DNA from: Treponema sp.
Lineage (GTDB): Bacteria; Spirochaetota; Spirochaetia; Treponematales; Breznakiellaceae
DNA: 43,705 bases
NCBI GenBank assembly: GCA_031290325.1
Contig: JAITNU010000033.1
Span: forward strand, 1 to 43,705
Reading direction: 5' to 3'
The position numbers were made by a program, and so were the translations under genes. The notes beneath the pieces were generated by a model, which was given only the letters and a program-made list of their open reading frames with translations, ran no database searches and was not told the origin of the DNA. This document shows, piece after piece, positions 17,984 to 25,437 of the stretch (position 1 is its first letter; every line of letters begins with the position of its first letter).

Positions 17984-18037
17984 CCTTGAAGTCCAGAACC
18001 CCTGGTTCAATGGCCCTGCTGGCGCAGGACTTCAAGG
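17984..18037. repeat. 11-bp perfect inverted repeat at the 3' end of the TPR gene
   Basis: CCTTGAAGTCC (17984-17994) and GGACTTCAAGG (18027-18037) are exact inverted copies separated by 32 bases. The second arm lies inside the last codons of the TPR gene. No T tract follows in either direction, so it is not a simple terminator. Confidence 0.6.
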
Positions 18038-18717
18038 TTGTTCTGTGGGATAGTATAGTTGGGATTAAGCCGCAACGCCTCGGTCCAGTCGGCCCGGGCC
18101 CGGGCATAGTCCTTTTTATTGACGTAGGCAAAGCCCCGGTTATTATATGCCTCAGCATAATTGGGATTTATCCTGATAGCCTGGTTGAAGTCAGCAATAG
18201 CCCGGTCATAGTCCCCTTTATTGTTGTAGGCGATGCCCTGGTTATAATATGCCTCAGCATAATTGGGATTTATCCTGATAGCCTGATTGAAGTCAGCAAT
18301 AGCCTGGTCATAGTCTTTTTTATTGAAATAAGCGTTGCCCCGGTTATAATATGCCTCAACATCATGAGGATTTATCCTGATAAGCCCGGTCCAATCCCCA
18401 ATCGCCCCGTCATAGTCTTTGAGGTACTCATAGGACTTTGCACGGTAGAACAGCGAACCGGTGTCCTTGTTCCTGATTGCCAAAGCACGGGTAAAGTCCG
18501 CAACGGCTTCCGTATATTCCCCGGCTTCGTAATGGGCAAATCCGGCGTTAAAGTAGGCTAACTGGGAATCCGGCTTTTGGGGAACTGCGGCAGGTTGTTC
18601 TCCAGGCATCATAAGGGACACTCCCGGCGCAGGGCTGGTTTCCGTGGTTCCACAGCCTGTCCAGAGCAGGATAATCCCCAGCAGTACCGGGACGCACCAG
18701 GGCCGGCGCGTTTTCAT
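18007..18717 (-). CDS. TPR-repeat lipoprotein
   Basis: About 236 residues. ATG 18717 is chosen because it gives a normal lipoprotein signal (KTRRPWCVPVLLGIILLWTGC); GGGAGG touches this ATG directly, which is closer than ideal, and upstream in-frame ATGs at 18777 and 18822 lack sites. After the Cys a Pro/Ser linker leads into five or six tetratricopeptide repeats: LAYFNAGFAHYEAGEYTEAV, SLFYRAKSYEYLKDYDGAI, and three nearly identical AYYNRGNAYFNKKDYDQAI units. TPRs are protein-binding scaffolds. It probably sits on the periplasmic side of a membrane. The partner is unknown; it lies upstream of chvE on the same strand. Confidence 0.8.
   Translation of the reverse strand: MKTRRPWCVPVLLGIILLWTGCGTTETSPAPGVSLMMPGEQPAAVPQKPDSQLAYFNAGFAHYEAGEYTEAVADFTRALAIRNKDTGSLFYRAKSYEYLKDYDGAIGDWTGLIRINPHDVEAYYNRGNAYFNKKDYDQAIADFNQAIRINPNYAEAYYNQGIAYNNKGDYDRAIADFNQAIRINPNYAEAYNNRGFAYVNKKDYARARADWTEALRLNPNYTIPQNNLEVLRQQGH
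18149..18454 (-). repeat. 102-bp tandem repeats encoding TPR units
   Basis: Units begin at 18149, 18251 and 18353 with GCCTCA and repeat exactly every 102 bases (34 residues). The first two are nearly base-identical over about 60 bases, which points to recent duplication or gene conversion. Confidence 0.8.
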
Positions 18718-18866
18718 CCTCCCGGTGCGGAAACAGGGGGAACTAAGGGTATATGATGCTTTATTACGGGATGGCATAAGGGAACTTTGCCGGGCAGTCA
18801 AGACAGGGCTGTATAGTTTCATACAATACACCATACTGAATGAGCGGCGTCTTGTGTAGTATCCTT

Positions 18867-18913
18867 AACCACGAACCACAGGAACAAGCATGTCCTGTGG
18901 TTCGTGGTTTTTT
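18867..18913. terminator. 17-bp perfect hairpin after the DUF3842 gene
   Basis: AACCACGAACCACAGGA (18867-18883) pairs perfectly with its complement at 18893-18909 around a nine-base loop. The six-T tract (18908-18913) follows on the plus strand, while the genes on both sides run on the minus strand; minus-strand transcripts see only TTAAGG after the stem. It probably still ends the iorAB-paaK-DUF3842 message. Confidence 0.65.
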
Positions 18914-19334
18914 AGACGGTATGGAGCCGTTCTTTGAATAGCTCAATGGCCCGGTCGGTCATTCTGGCCAGGGGGAGCTGTTCCAGGCCGGCCAGAAAAA
19001 AATGCTCCTGCTGGAGGGGCAGGAGGATACGGTCTCCAGGGGCTTTCAGGATAGCCTCCACCATGGGCGGGGTGATCTCCCCCATCATACTGTTGATGAT
19101 GACGATGCCGATAGGCCCGATGATGAAGTTTCCCAGGGATACGGAAACCCGGATGGCATTTTCACCAGTGGCGCCCCGGTGGGCGCCGGCCTTGACCATC
19201 CGCTCGGTGGCCACTGCATTGGTCCCCAGGGCGATGATTTCCAGGTCCGTATCCGGGAGTTCTTTCAGCTTGCTGATGAGCTGGACCCCGATGCCCCCGC
19301 CCATGCCGTCGATAATGACAACGCTCTGTTTCAT
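18912..19334 (-). CDS. DUF3842-family protein
   Basis: 140 residues. The start at ATG 19334 lies one base after the paaK stop, with AAAGGA upstream. The N-terminus (VVIIDGMGGGIGVQLISKL) looks like a Rossmann-type glycine loop. Conserved blocks ALGTNAVATERMVKAGA, ATGENAI and GPIGIVIINSMMGEITP match what I recall of the DUF3842 family. The function of the family is not known; the Gly-rich loop suggests a nucleotide or cofactor. Its place at the end of the iorAB-paaK operon suggests a link with aryl-acid metabolism, but such linkage could be incidental. Confidence 0.8.
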   Translation of the reverse strand: MKQSVVIIDGMGGGIGVQLISKLKELPDTDLEIIALGTNAVATERMVKAGAHRGATGENAIRVSVSLGNFIIGPIGIVIINSMMGEITPPMVEAILKAPGDRILLPLQQEHFFLAGLEQLPLARMTDRAIELFKERLHTV

Positions 19335-19335
19335 C

Positions 19336-20679
19336 TTATACATCCTTTGGCCGATAGTCCTGGACCCGTTTTGCCTTGCCCTCTGAAACAGGCAGGCTTC
19401 CCCGCTCGTGGAGTTCCACCCGGGGGTTGATGGTGATGGATGCCTGAAGGGTTTTGCGGATCCGCTCCTTCAGGGCGTTGAGGGGCCGGGTATCATCCAT
19501 GAAGATATCCGGGCCAACCTCGGTCTTGACCGTGAGCCGGTCCAGTACCCCTTCCTTCTCCACCACCAGGAGGTAGTTGTTCCCCACTTCCTTCATCTGC
19601 ATGATCACCTCCTCGATTTGGCTGGGGAAGAGGTTGACCCCGTTGATGATCAGCATGTCGTCGGTGCGGCCGGTGATGCGGTGGAGGCGGCGGTGGGTTC
19701 TGCCGCAGGCACAGGGTTCGGTGTAGAAGCCGGAGCGATCCCTGGTGCGGTAGCGCAGGATGGGGGTGGCTTCCCGGCAGAGACAGGTGAGGACCAGTTC
19801 CCCGGTCTCGCCGTCAGGTACCGGCTCCAGGGTGTCGGGGTTGATGATCTCTGCGATATAGCCATCCTCCCAAAGGTGGAGGCCGTTTTTGCACTGACAC
19901 TCAAAGGCCACACCAGGGCCGTTCATCTCTGAAAGGCCGTAGGAATTGTACACATCGATACTGAGGAGTTCCTCGATACGCTGCCGCGTATCCTCTGAAT
20001 AGGGTTCTGCCCCGGCAAAGGCCCGCTTGAGCTTGAGGCTTTCCCGTTGTACCCCCTCTTCCCGCATCTTGGCCTCCACATGGAGGAGGAAGCTGGGGGT
20101 GGCGTGGACCACGGTGGTACCGAAGTCCTGCATCAGCTTGAACTGCCTGGTGGTGTTCCCGGACCCTGAGGGGATCACCATCATCCCCACTTCCTCGCCG
20201 CCGAAATGGAAACCCAGCCCGCCGGTGAAAAGCCCGTAGGTGATCATGTTCTGGAACACATCGGTCTTGTTGCACCCGGTGGCGTAGATGGACCGGGCCA
20301 CGAAACTGGTCCAGCGGCTTATATCTTCTTTATTAAAATAGATCGTGGTGGGGGTTCCGGTGGTACCGCTTGAGGCGTGGAGTCTGACCACCTCGTCCCG
20401 AGGAATACTGAGCATCCCGTAGGGGAAGGCTACCCGGAGGTCGTGTTTTGTGGTGAAGGGGATACGTTTGAGGTCCCCGATGCTCTTGATATCCTCCCCG
20501 GTCCTGATACCCGCCTGGTGCAGCCGTTCCTGGTAAAAGGGGGTTCTGAGGGCGCAGTCTACCATAGCCCTGAGCTGTGCGAGCTGATAGGCTTCCAGTT
20601 CTGCCCGTGGCAGGGTTTCCATCCTGGGGTTCCAATACTGGTAGGTTTCGATGCGCCCTTTGGCGCACGCGCTACTCAT
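19336..20679 (-). CDS. paaK: Phenylacetate-CoA ligase (PaaK family)
   Basis: 447 residues, the usual length. AMP-binding motifs: ASSGTTGTPTTIYF (P-loop), NSYGLSEMNGPG, and GETGELVLTCL followed by ILRYRTRD; the N-terminal YWNPRMETLPRAEL is typical of PaaK. The enzyme joins aryl acetates and CoA with ATP cleaved to AMP. Linked to iorAB it more likely works on aryl-acetyl-CoA made by oxidative decarboxylation, either releasing or activating the acid. It overlaps iorAB by four bases (ATGA), so translation is coupled. Confidence 0.9.
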   Translation of the reverse strand: MSSACAKGRIETYQYWNPRMETLPRAELEAYQLAQLRAMVDCALRTPFYQERLHQAGIRTGEDIKSIGDLKRIPFTTKHDLRVAFPYGMLSIPRDEVVRLHASSGTTGTPTTIYFNKEDISRWTSFVARSIYATGCNKTDVFQNMITYGLFTGGLGFHFGGEEVGMMVIPSGSGNTTRQFKLMQDFGTTVVHATPSFLLHVEAKMREEGVQRESLKLKRAFAGAEPYSEDTRQRIEELLSIDVYNSYGLSEMNGPGVAFECQCKNGLHLWEDGYIAEIINPDTLEPVPDGETGELVLTCLCREATPILRYRTRDRSGFYTEPCACGRTHRRLHRITGRTDDMLIINGVNLFPSQIEEVIMQMKEVGNNYLLVVEKEGVLDRLTVKTEVGPDIFMDDTRPLNALKERIRKTLQASITINPRVELHERGSLPVSEGKAKRVQDYRPKDV

Positions 20680-22937
20680 CTGGGTACATCCCTTCCAAGC
20701 ATGAAAGCCTTCAGGTTCCCCTGGACAACCGCGTCTCCCTTGGATGCGAACAGTTCTGTGATGGTGGCTTCCAGAATTTCAACCGGTATGGGGAGGAAAG
20801 GCGCTGCGGCTCCCACCATGACCATGTTGACTGCCCGTGCCAGTCCTGCTTCTTTGGCCAGGGCCGTGGCCTGCACAATGCGATGCCGGGGGAAGCCTTC
20901 GATGGTTTTGATGATGAGGTCCAGGCTGGGGTAATCGGGAATATTGACCACCGGTTCCGCTGCGCTTACCAGGGCGCCCTGTGGGGAGAGCCAGGAGGCA
21001 TAGCGGAGGCTTTCAAGCACTTCCATGGAAAGGATGAGGTCTGCCCCGCCCTGGGGTACGAGGTCCGAGGGGATAGGGGTATCGGCAATGCGGAGGTGGG
21101 ACAGCACAGCGCCTCCCCGCTGGGCCATGCCGTGTACCTCGGATTGGCGCACCGAAAGCCCCGCCTTGACCGCGGCCTGGGCAATGATCGCGGCGATAGA
21201 GAGCACCCCCTGGCCTCCTACACCGGCGAGGATGATGTCGGTTTTATGGGCAGCAGGGGAAGGAGTAAGGAGAGCGGTGAGGGGCTTGGCTTCCTGCTTC
21301 AGGGGAGTGCGCCGTTTCCGGGCAGCTTCAAGACATTCCCGCTGGAATATAACCACTGAAAGCCCAGGGTACTCGATTTCTGCTTTGAGCCGGGCGGCGT
21401 TCCCGGTGAGGAGCTGCTTCCTGGCTTCCAGTTCGAGGAGATGCTCTTCCACAACCCCGATTCCCAGGATGAGCTGCCGGAGTTTGACCGATGGGAGCAT
21501 GGGTTCCTGACAGCCGGTCATGGCCACAGTGGCATTGTCGAGGATTACCACGGTCATAGGGGTATTGGTGGCTACCGCGTCAATGAGGCCGGTGATCCCT
21601 GAATGAAGGAAGGTGGAATCCCCGATGACTGCAACACTGTACTGCATCCCCGCTTCGGCAGCGCCTTTGGCCATGCCCACAGAAGCGCCCATACAGACAA
21701 TGGTTTCGGGCACCGCGTAGGGAGGCATGGCGCCCAGGGCATAACAGCCGATGTCCGAGGTGATGGCCACGGTGGGATGATTCGGTGCGGGATCGAGGTC
21801 TGCTACTGCTTTCTTGATAGTCTCGTAGCTGTCGCCGTGGGGACAGCCTTGACAGAGCTGGGGGGGCCTGCCTGGAAGGGGCGGAATCCTAAGCCCTCCG
21901 CTTAACACGCTGGGCCGCGGGGGAAGTCCCAGGCTGCGGCGTACCGTATCGGGGTCCAGTTCTCCGGTGCGGTTCACGGTACCGTCCAGTTTCCCCTTGA
22001 TGACGCATTGCTGCGGGAGTATCCCCCGGAGCTTTTCCTCAATGAAGGGCTGCCCTTCCTCAATGACGAGCACGGTTTTGGCTTTTTCGCAGACTATGCA
22101 CACCCCTTCGGCAGGTATGGGGTAGGCCCCGATGTGGAGCCGGGCCGGAACCTTGCCGCCTCGGGAGAGGTCTTCCAGGTTTTCCTCGTAATAGTTTCCC
22201 CCTAAGCCGGAAGTGATCACCACCAGGGAGGTATCCCGGCCTTCAAGCTCCAGTTTATTGGCCGGATGCCCTGCGGACCAGGCACGGAGTTCTGTTTGTT
22301 TGCCGATGAGGGCTGCGTAGTTCCGCCGGGCATACCCCGGGAGGAGCATCCATAGGGTTTTATCCTCCCCCTTGGCCAGGGAATTCGGCGCCCGCCTTGT
22401 TCCGGGAATGACCGCGGCACGGGCATGGGAAAGCCGGGTGCTCAGGCGCAGTACCACAGGCATCTGAAACTTCTCGGAAACAGCGAAGGCTTCCTGGGCC
22501 ATGTCGTAGGCCTCCTGCTGATTCCGGGGTTCCAGACAGGGAACCAGGGCAAAGGCGGCGTAGAAGCGGGAATCCTGCTCATTCTGGGAGCTATGCATCC
22601 CCGGATCATCTGCCACGGCAATAACCAGACCCCCCTTGATCCCCAGAAGGCTGCCGTTGATAAAGGGGTCGGCGGCCACATTAAGTCCCACATGCTTCAT
22701 GGTCACCAGGGCGCGCCGTCCTGCAAAGGACACCCCCAAGGCCCCTTCCAGGGCGGTTTTTTCATTAGTACACCACCGGGCCACCGGGCCGCCCCCTTTA
22801 TATGCGGCGATGAGATATTCAAGAATTTCCGTGGAAGGGGTGCCAGGATACCCGTAGGCGGCGCTCACCCCTGCGTGGAGGCTGCCCAGGGCAACAGCCT
22901 CATCCCCTAAGAGGGCATAGCTTTCTTCACTGCTCAT
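20676..22937 (-). CDS. iorA-iorB: Fused indolepyruvate:ferredoxin oxidoreductase (IorA-IorB), no ferredoxin domain
   Basis: 753 residues. Residues about 8-340 are the pyruvate-binding and transketolase-like part of IorA (YGYPGTPSTE). Residues 355-535 are the TPP domain with GDST at 439 and DNATVAMTG at 468. Cys 362, 365, 398 and 535 fit the ligands of the one proximal iron-sulfur cluster. From about 566 (ILAGVGGQGVL) to the end is a complete IorB (gamma) domain with EVHGMAQRGG. IorA proteins normally end in a ferredoxin domain with two clusters; here the chain goes straight into IorB. The enzyme converts aromatic 2-oxo acids to aryl-acetyl-CoA and reduces ferredoxin. AAGGAG sits five bases before the ATG. 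Confidence 0.88.
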   Translation of the reverse strand: MSSEESYALLGDEAVALGSLHAGVSAAYGYPGTPSTEILEYLIAAYKGGGPVARWCTNEKTALEGALGVSFAGRRALVTMKHVGLNVAADPFINGSLLGIKGGLVIAVADDPGMHSSQNEQDSRFYAAFALVPCLEPRNQQEAYDMAQEAFAVSEKFQMPVVLRLSTRLSHARAAVIPGTRRAPNSLAKGEDKTLWMLLPGYARRNYAALIGKQTELRAWSAGHPANKLELEGRDTSLVVITSGLGGNYYEENLEDLSRGGKVPARLHIGAYPIPAEGVCIVCEKAKTVLVIEEGQPFIEEKLRGILPQQCVIKGKLDGTVNRTGELDPDTVRRSLGLPPRPSVLSGGLRIPPLPGRPPQLCQGCPHGDSYETIKKAVADLDPAPNHPTVAITSDIGCYALGAMPPYAVPETIVCMGASVGMAKGAAEAGMQYSVAVIGDSTFLHSGITGLIDAVATNTPMTVVILDNATVAMTGCQEPMLPSVKLRQLILGIGVVEEHLLELEARKQLLTGNAARLKAEIEYPGLSVVIFQRECLEAARKRRTPLKQEAKPLTALLTPSPAAHKTDIILAGVGGQGVLSIAAIIAQAAVKAGLSVRQSEVHGMAQRGGAVLSHLRIADTPIPSDLVPQGGADLILSMEVLESLRYASWLSPQGALVSAAEPVVNIPDYPSLDLIIKTIEGFPRHRIVQATALAKEAGLARAVNMVMVGAAAPFLPIPVEILEATITELFASKGDAVVQGNLKAFMLGRDVPR

Positions 22938-23069
22938 GTTGTCTCCTTAAAAAGCGATACATGGGAAAGATTCTATCAGCATTGAGGCGCTTATACCAGG
23001 CTTTTTTCGTGGCTCTTGGCAGCGCTCACCCAGGGAAAGCCCCAGAGACGGAGAACCCGGAGTTTTTCC

Positions 23070-23417
23070 TCATGGCTCATGCTCTTTCTTGTTGAGGTTC
23101 TGTAATTCGATAAGCTGGGCTATTTGTTTGAGGACATAATCCTGAAAATAGGGGTTAAGCTCGTCAAACAGGTTGTTGATCCGTTCCCGCTTTCCTTCCG
23201 GCGTTTTGTTGAACATCTCCCCTTCACCGGTCTTGAGCCACTGTTCGCTGATGCCAAAGGTCAAAGCAATGAGATGGACGATACGGTCATTGGCGACACG
23301 ATGTTCATTTTCCAGTTCAGCGATATAACCATTTGAAATATAGATGGTTTTGGCAAAATCCACCTGGGTCATGTTCAAGGCCAGCCGCGCCTCTTTTATC
23401 CGTTTATTCACCGTCAT
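23070..23417 (-). CDS. XRE-family repressor, probably autoregulated
   Basis: 115 residues. Residues 5-65 form a Cro/C1 helix-turn-helix (NMTQVDFAKTIYISNGYIAELEN) closing with FGISEQWLKTGEG. Residues 75-105 form an amphipathic helix (FDELNPYFQDYVLKQIAQL) that probably oligomerises. There is no Shine-Dalgarno; the ATG lies eight bases after a TATAAT box, so the mRNA is probably leaderless, as for lambda cI from PRM. It diverges from a 62-residue gene whose middle resembles its own C-terminal helix. Likely a repressor of the divergent pair. Confidence 0.85.
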   Translation of the reverse strand: MTVNKRIKEARLALNMTQVDFAKTIYISNGYIAELENEHRVANDRIVHLIALTFGISEQWLKTGEGEMFNKTPEGKRERINNLFDELNPYFQDYVLKQIAQLIELQNLNKKEHEP

Positions 23418-23425
23418 TATGGTTC

Positions 23426-23454
23426 ATTATAGTATATAAATTCTCACTAAGCAA
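23426..23454 (-). promoter_or_regulatory. Promoter of the XRE gene, overlapping operator arm
   Basis: On the minus strand TTGCTT (23454-23449), 17 bases, TATAAT (23431-23426). The transcript would start at or within one or two bases of the ATG at 23417. The operator arm CTTAGTGAGAA (23451-23441) covers the -35 edge and spacer. Confidence 0.7.
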
Positions 23455-23527
23455 AAAAAATGTTCATTATGATGATTTATATATTGACAAACCTCACTAT
23501 GAATAATATATTTAATCTTAGTGAGAA
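23441..23527. promoter_or_regulatory. Perfect 11-bp inverted operator pair between xre and the 62-residue gene
   Basis: TTCTCACTAAG (23441-23451) and CTTAGTGAGAA (23517-23527) are exact inverted copies 76 bases apart. One lies in the xre promoter, the other just downstream of the -10 box of the divergent promoter. Half-site-like words also recur between them: CTCACTATGAAT (23493-23504) and GTTCATTAT (23422-23430, 23462-23470). A repressor bound at both arms could control both promoters. Confidence 0.65.
23484..23512 (+). promoter_or_regulatory. Promoter of the 62-residue gene
   Basis: TTGACA (23484-23489), 17-base spacer, TATATT (23507-23512). The second operator arm starts five bases later, over the expected start point. 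Confidence 0.75.
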
Positions 23528-23541
23528 ATTAAGGGGGAATC

Positions 23542-23730
23542 ATGGTGGAAATCCAAAACCATGACCGAAAGGAACGCCTGGACGCCGCAATTGATCGGCT
23601 TACAGAAGAGAATCAGCTCTATGTATTGGGCATCTTACAGGCTCTAAGCTTCGTTCAAAACAGCATGAAAACGGGGTATTTCCATGTTGAAATGGGCGGC
23701 ACGGCTGAGGGAGAAATAGCCGCCTTTTAA
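23542..23730 (+). CDS. 62-residue protein divergent from the XRE repressor
   Basis: 62 residues, not recognised. AAGGGGG lies five bases before the ATG, and it has a good promoter under the operator. There is no signal peptide or HTH. The middle, AIDRLTEENQLYVLGILQAL, is one amphipathic helix that lines up with the C-terminal helix of the divergent XRE protein (DxL, Q, YVL, L, QN shared; about 9 of 25 positions). It may bind the repressor through this helix as an antirepressor or cofactor, which is an inference. No phage genes are nearby. Confidence 0.65.
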   Translation: MVEIQNHDRKERLDAAIDRLTEENQLYVLGILQALSFVQNSMKTGYFHVEMGGTAEGEIAAF

Positions 23731-23865
23731 GGGGTGGATACATGTAAGCGACATAAAATCTGACGGGATCGGGGATGGTAGCATCCGTGCCGCTGCTTCG
23801 GAAAAATCAGGTTTTGTGAAATTCAACGCTTGTCTAAAGGTTTTGCCAGAAACCATAGGAGGGTT

Positions 23866-24009
23866 ATGGCAAAGAAAGGTTTCTTATTGGGAATGTCGGC
23901 GCTGACATTCGGATTGTTGCTGGCCGGTGATGATTCGCTTGGAAGCGGTTATGGTAATAGTCCGACAGATACCTTGATAGGGATAACTTTTGAAAGGAGA
24001 AACAAATGA
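23866..24009 (+). CDS. 47-residue exported leader-like ORF, possible lipoprotein remnant
   Basis: Begins AKKGFLLGMSALTFGLLLAG, which looks like the start of a treponemal lipoprotein signal, but the Cys expected after LAG is missing (LLLAGDDS instead of LAGCDD). The reading frame continues for 47 residues and ends in ATGA, overlapping the next start by four bases. AGGAGGG lies two or three bases before the ATG. It is either a decayed lipoprotein or a short leader peptide coupled to the downstream outer-membrane protein. The 23731-23865 stretch before it shows nothing. Confidence 0.45.
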   Translation: MAKKGFLLGMSALTFGLLLAGDDSLGSGYGNSPTDTLIGITFERRNK

Positions 24010-25208
24010 AAAAGTTCTTAGGTGCTGTTGTTTTTATTCTGACTATGACTCTGTCCGGACTTTATGCACAAGAGGCCGATTTGGATACAGCATTACAGAA
24101 AAGCGTTGATTATTTGGAAAAGAGCCTCCCCAAAAACGCAACAGTCGCTATACTTAAGATTGAGGCCGAATCAAAAACGCTATCCGAGTATATTATTGAC
24201 GAATTGTCTACATATTTTGTAAACAATAAAAATATTACCGTGGTAGATCGTAAAAATTTAGACCTAATCCAGCAAGAACTTGATTTTCAAATGACTGGTG
24301 AAGTCAGTGAGGAATCAGCGCAGGAGATTGGCAAGAAGTTAGGAGCGCAAACGATAATACTGGGTAGTATCAATCCGGTTGTAAATAAGTACCAATTGAA
24401 TATTCGCGCTTTATCGGTGGAAACTGCCGCAGTTCAAGGTATGCAGAGACAAGATATTAAACTTGATAAAAGACTTGCTGCTCTTATTCGCGGTGATTCA
24501 GTGATTCCAGTGGCCGAAATGTGGAAACATAAATGGTTATACCTTGGATTAAGAGGTGGCGGTACTGTCAATTTATACGATGTAAAATGTATTGAAGATG
24601 GTCTTGATTTTAAAGAACCTGAATCTTCATTTGGGTTTACCGCAGCCTTTTCGGCAACGGGCCAAATAACGAATTGGTTGGGAGTTCAGGCTGAACTAAT
24701 TTATACCCATGATGAGACAGAAATAAAAACCGTAGATGATGGGTATATCGAAACTGTAGGTAGTGGAAACATAAGCTCAACTGGTGGTAGCGGAAAGATT
24801 TCGTATGATTCATTAATGCTACCGATTCTTGCAAAAATAACCTTTAGACCCAATAAATTCTTGCTTGCTGGTCTTGCGGGAGTCTATCTTGGTATCCCTG
24901 TTGGCGAGATGAAATTCGAAGGTAAATTGCAAGCTGGTGATTGGACAGGAACTTTTAAACCTGCGGGTGTATCCTATGGACTCATGTTTGGCGGGAATTT
25001 CGGTTACCACTTAGGGCCGGGTGTTTTATTTGTGGATGTACGTTATGCAATGGATCTGGCGAAAACAAAATTTGACCCTGTTGAAGGTTCATGGGGTATG
25101 TGGAACGGTGATTATACTTCCCAATGGAGATTTATGCCTGATTTTGAAGTTTCCCGGCAGAAAGTGTTTTTTACAATAGGATATGAAATTGGCTTTTTCA
25201 ATAAATAA
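24006..25208 (+). CDS. CsgG/LpoB-like domain fused to an outer-membrane beta-barrel
   Basis: 400 residues. A signal peptide (KKFLGAVVFILTMTLSGLYA) is cut near AQ. Residues about 35-170 match the CsgG/LpoB-like fold: TVAILKIEAESKTLSEYIIDEL, ITVVDRKNLDLIQQEL, SAQEIGKKLGAQTIILGSI. From about 178 the protein has a run of beta strands alternating Gly and aromatics (WLYLGLRGGGTVNLYDV, FGFTAAFSATGQITNWLGVQAEL) and ends in FFTIGYEIGFF, a barrel-like C-terminus. The likely location is the outer membrane with the N-domain in the periplasm. AAGGAG lies seven bases before the ATG. It is AT-richer than its neighbours. Function unknown. Confidence 0.75.
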   Translation: MKKFLGAVVFILTMTLSGLYAQEADLDTALQKSVDYLEKSLPKNATVAILKIEAESKTLSEYIIDELSTYFVNNKNITVVDRKNLDLIQQELDFQMTGEVSEESAQEIGKKLGAQTIILGSINPVVNKYQLNIRALSVETAAVQGMQRQDIKLDKRLAALIRGDSVIPVAEMWKHKWLYLGLRGGGTVNLYDVKCIEDGLDFKEPESSFGFTAAFSATGQITNWLGVQAELIYTHDETEIKTVDDGYIETVGSGNISSTGGSGKISYDSLMLPILAKITFRPNKFLLAGLAGVYLGIPVGEMKFEGKLQAGDWTGTFKPAGVSYGLMFGGNFGYHLGPGVLFVDVRYAMDLAKTKFDPVEGSWGMWNGDYTSQWRFMPDFEVSRQKVFFTIGYEIGFFNK

Positions 25209-25437
25209 AGCGTGGTGATCCACCAAGTATGCTGAGGCATCATATATGATCTTCATTGATGTAAAAGAATATCGCATCAAATATTTTCCGATTTTCTTTA
25301 TACTCATACTATGACAATGCGGGCAGTAGAGTTTTATAGTTATAGACATTTTTCTATACTATCTCTTTCTGTCTTTTTTATCATCACGCATACTTTCTGG
25401 ATCACCTCCATAATTCTTTATCATAAAAAATACACCC
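25209..25437. other. Intergenic region between convergent genes
   Basis: AT-rich. A short hairpin TGGTG-ATC-CACCA lies just after the stop of the barrel gene, without a T tract. No credible gene or promoter is seen. Confidence 0.5.

Noticed and set aside
18149..18454. Regular repeats that could suggest a CRISPR array
   Set aside because: Period is exactly 102 bp in frame and encodes TPR units; no unrelated spacers.
17887..18561. 224-residue plus-strand ORF with repeated hydrophobic units
   Set aside because: Its repeats are the antisense of the TPR units.
20577..21359. 260-residue plus-strand ORF
   Set aside because: Antisense across paaK and iorAB, whose motifs are clear on the other strand.
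25089..25349. 86-residue minus-strand ORF after the barrel gene
   Set aside because: Half of it is antisense to the barrel gene, and no ribosome site or motif is seen.
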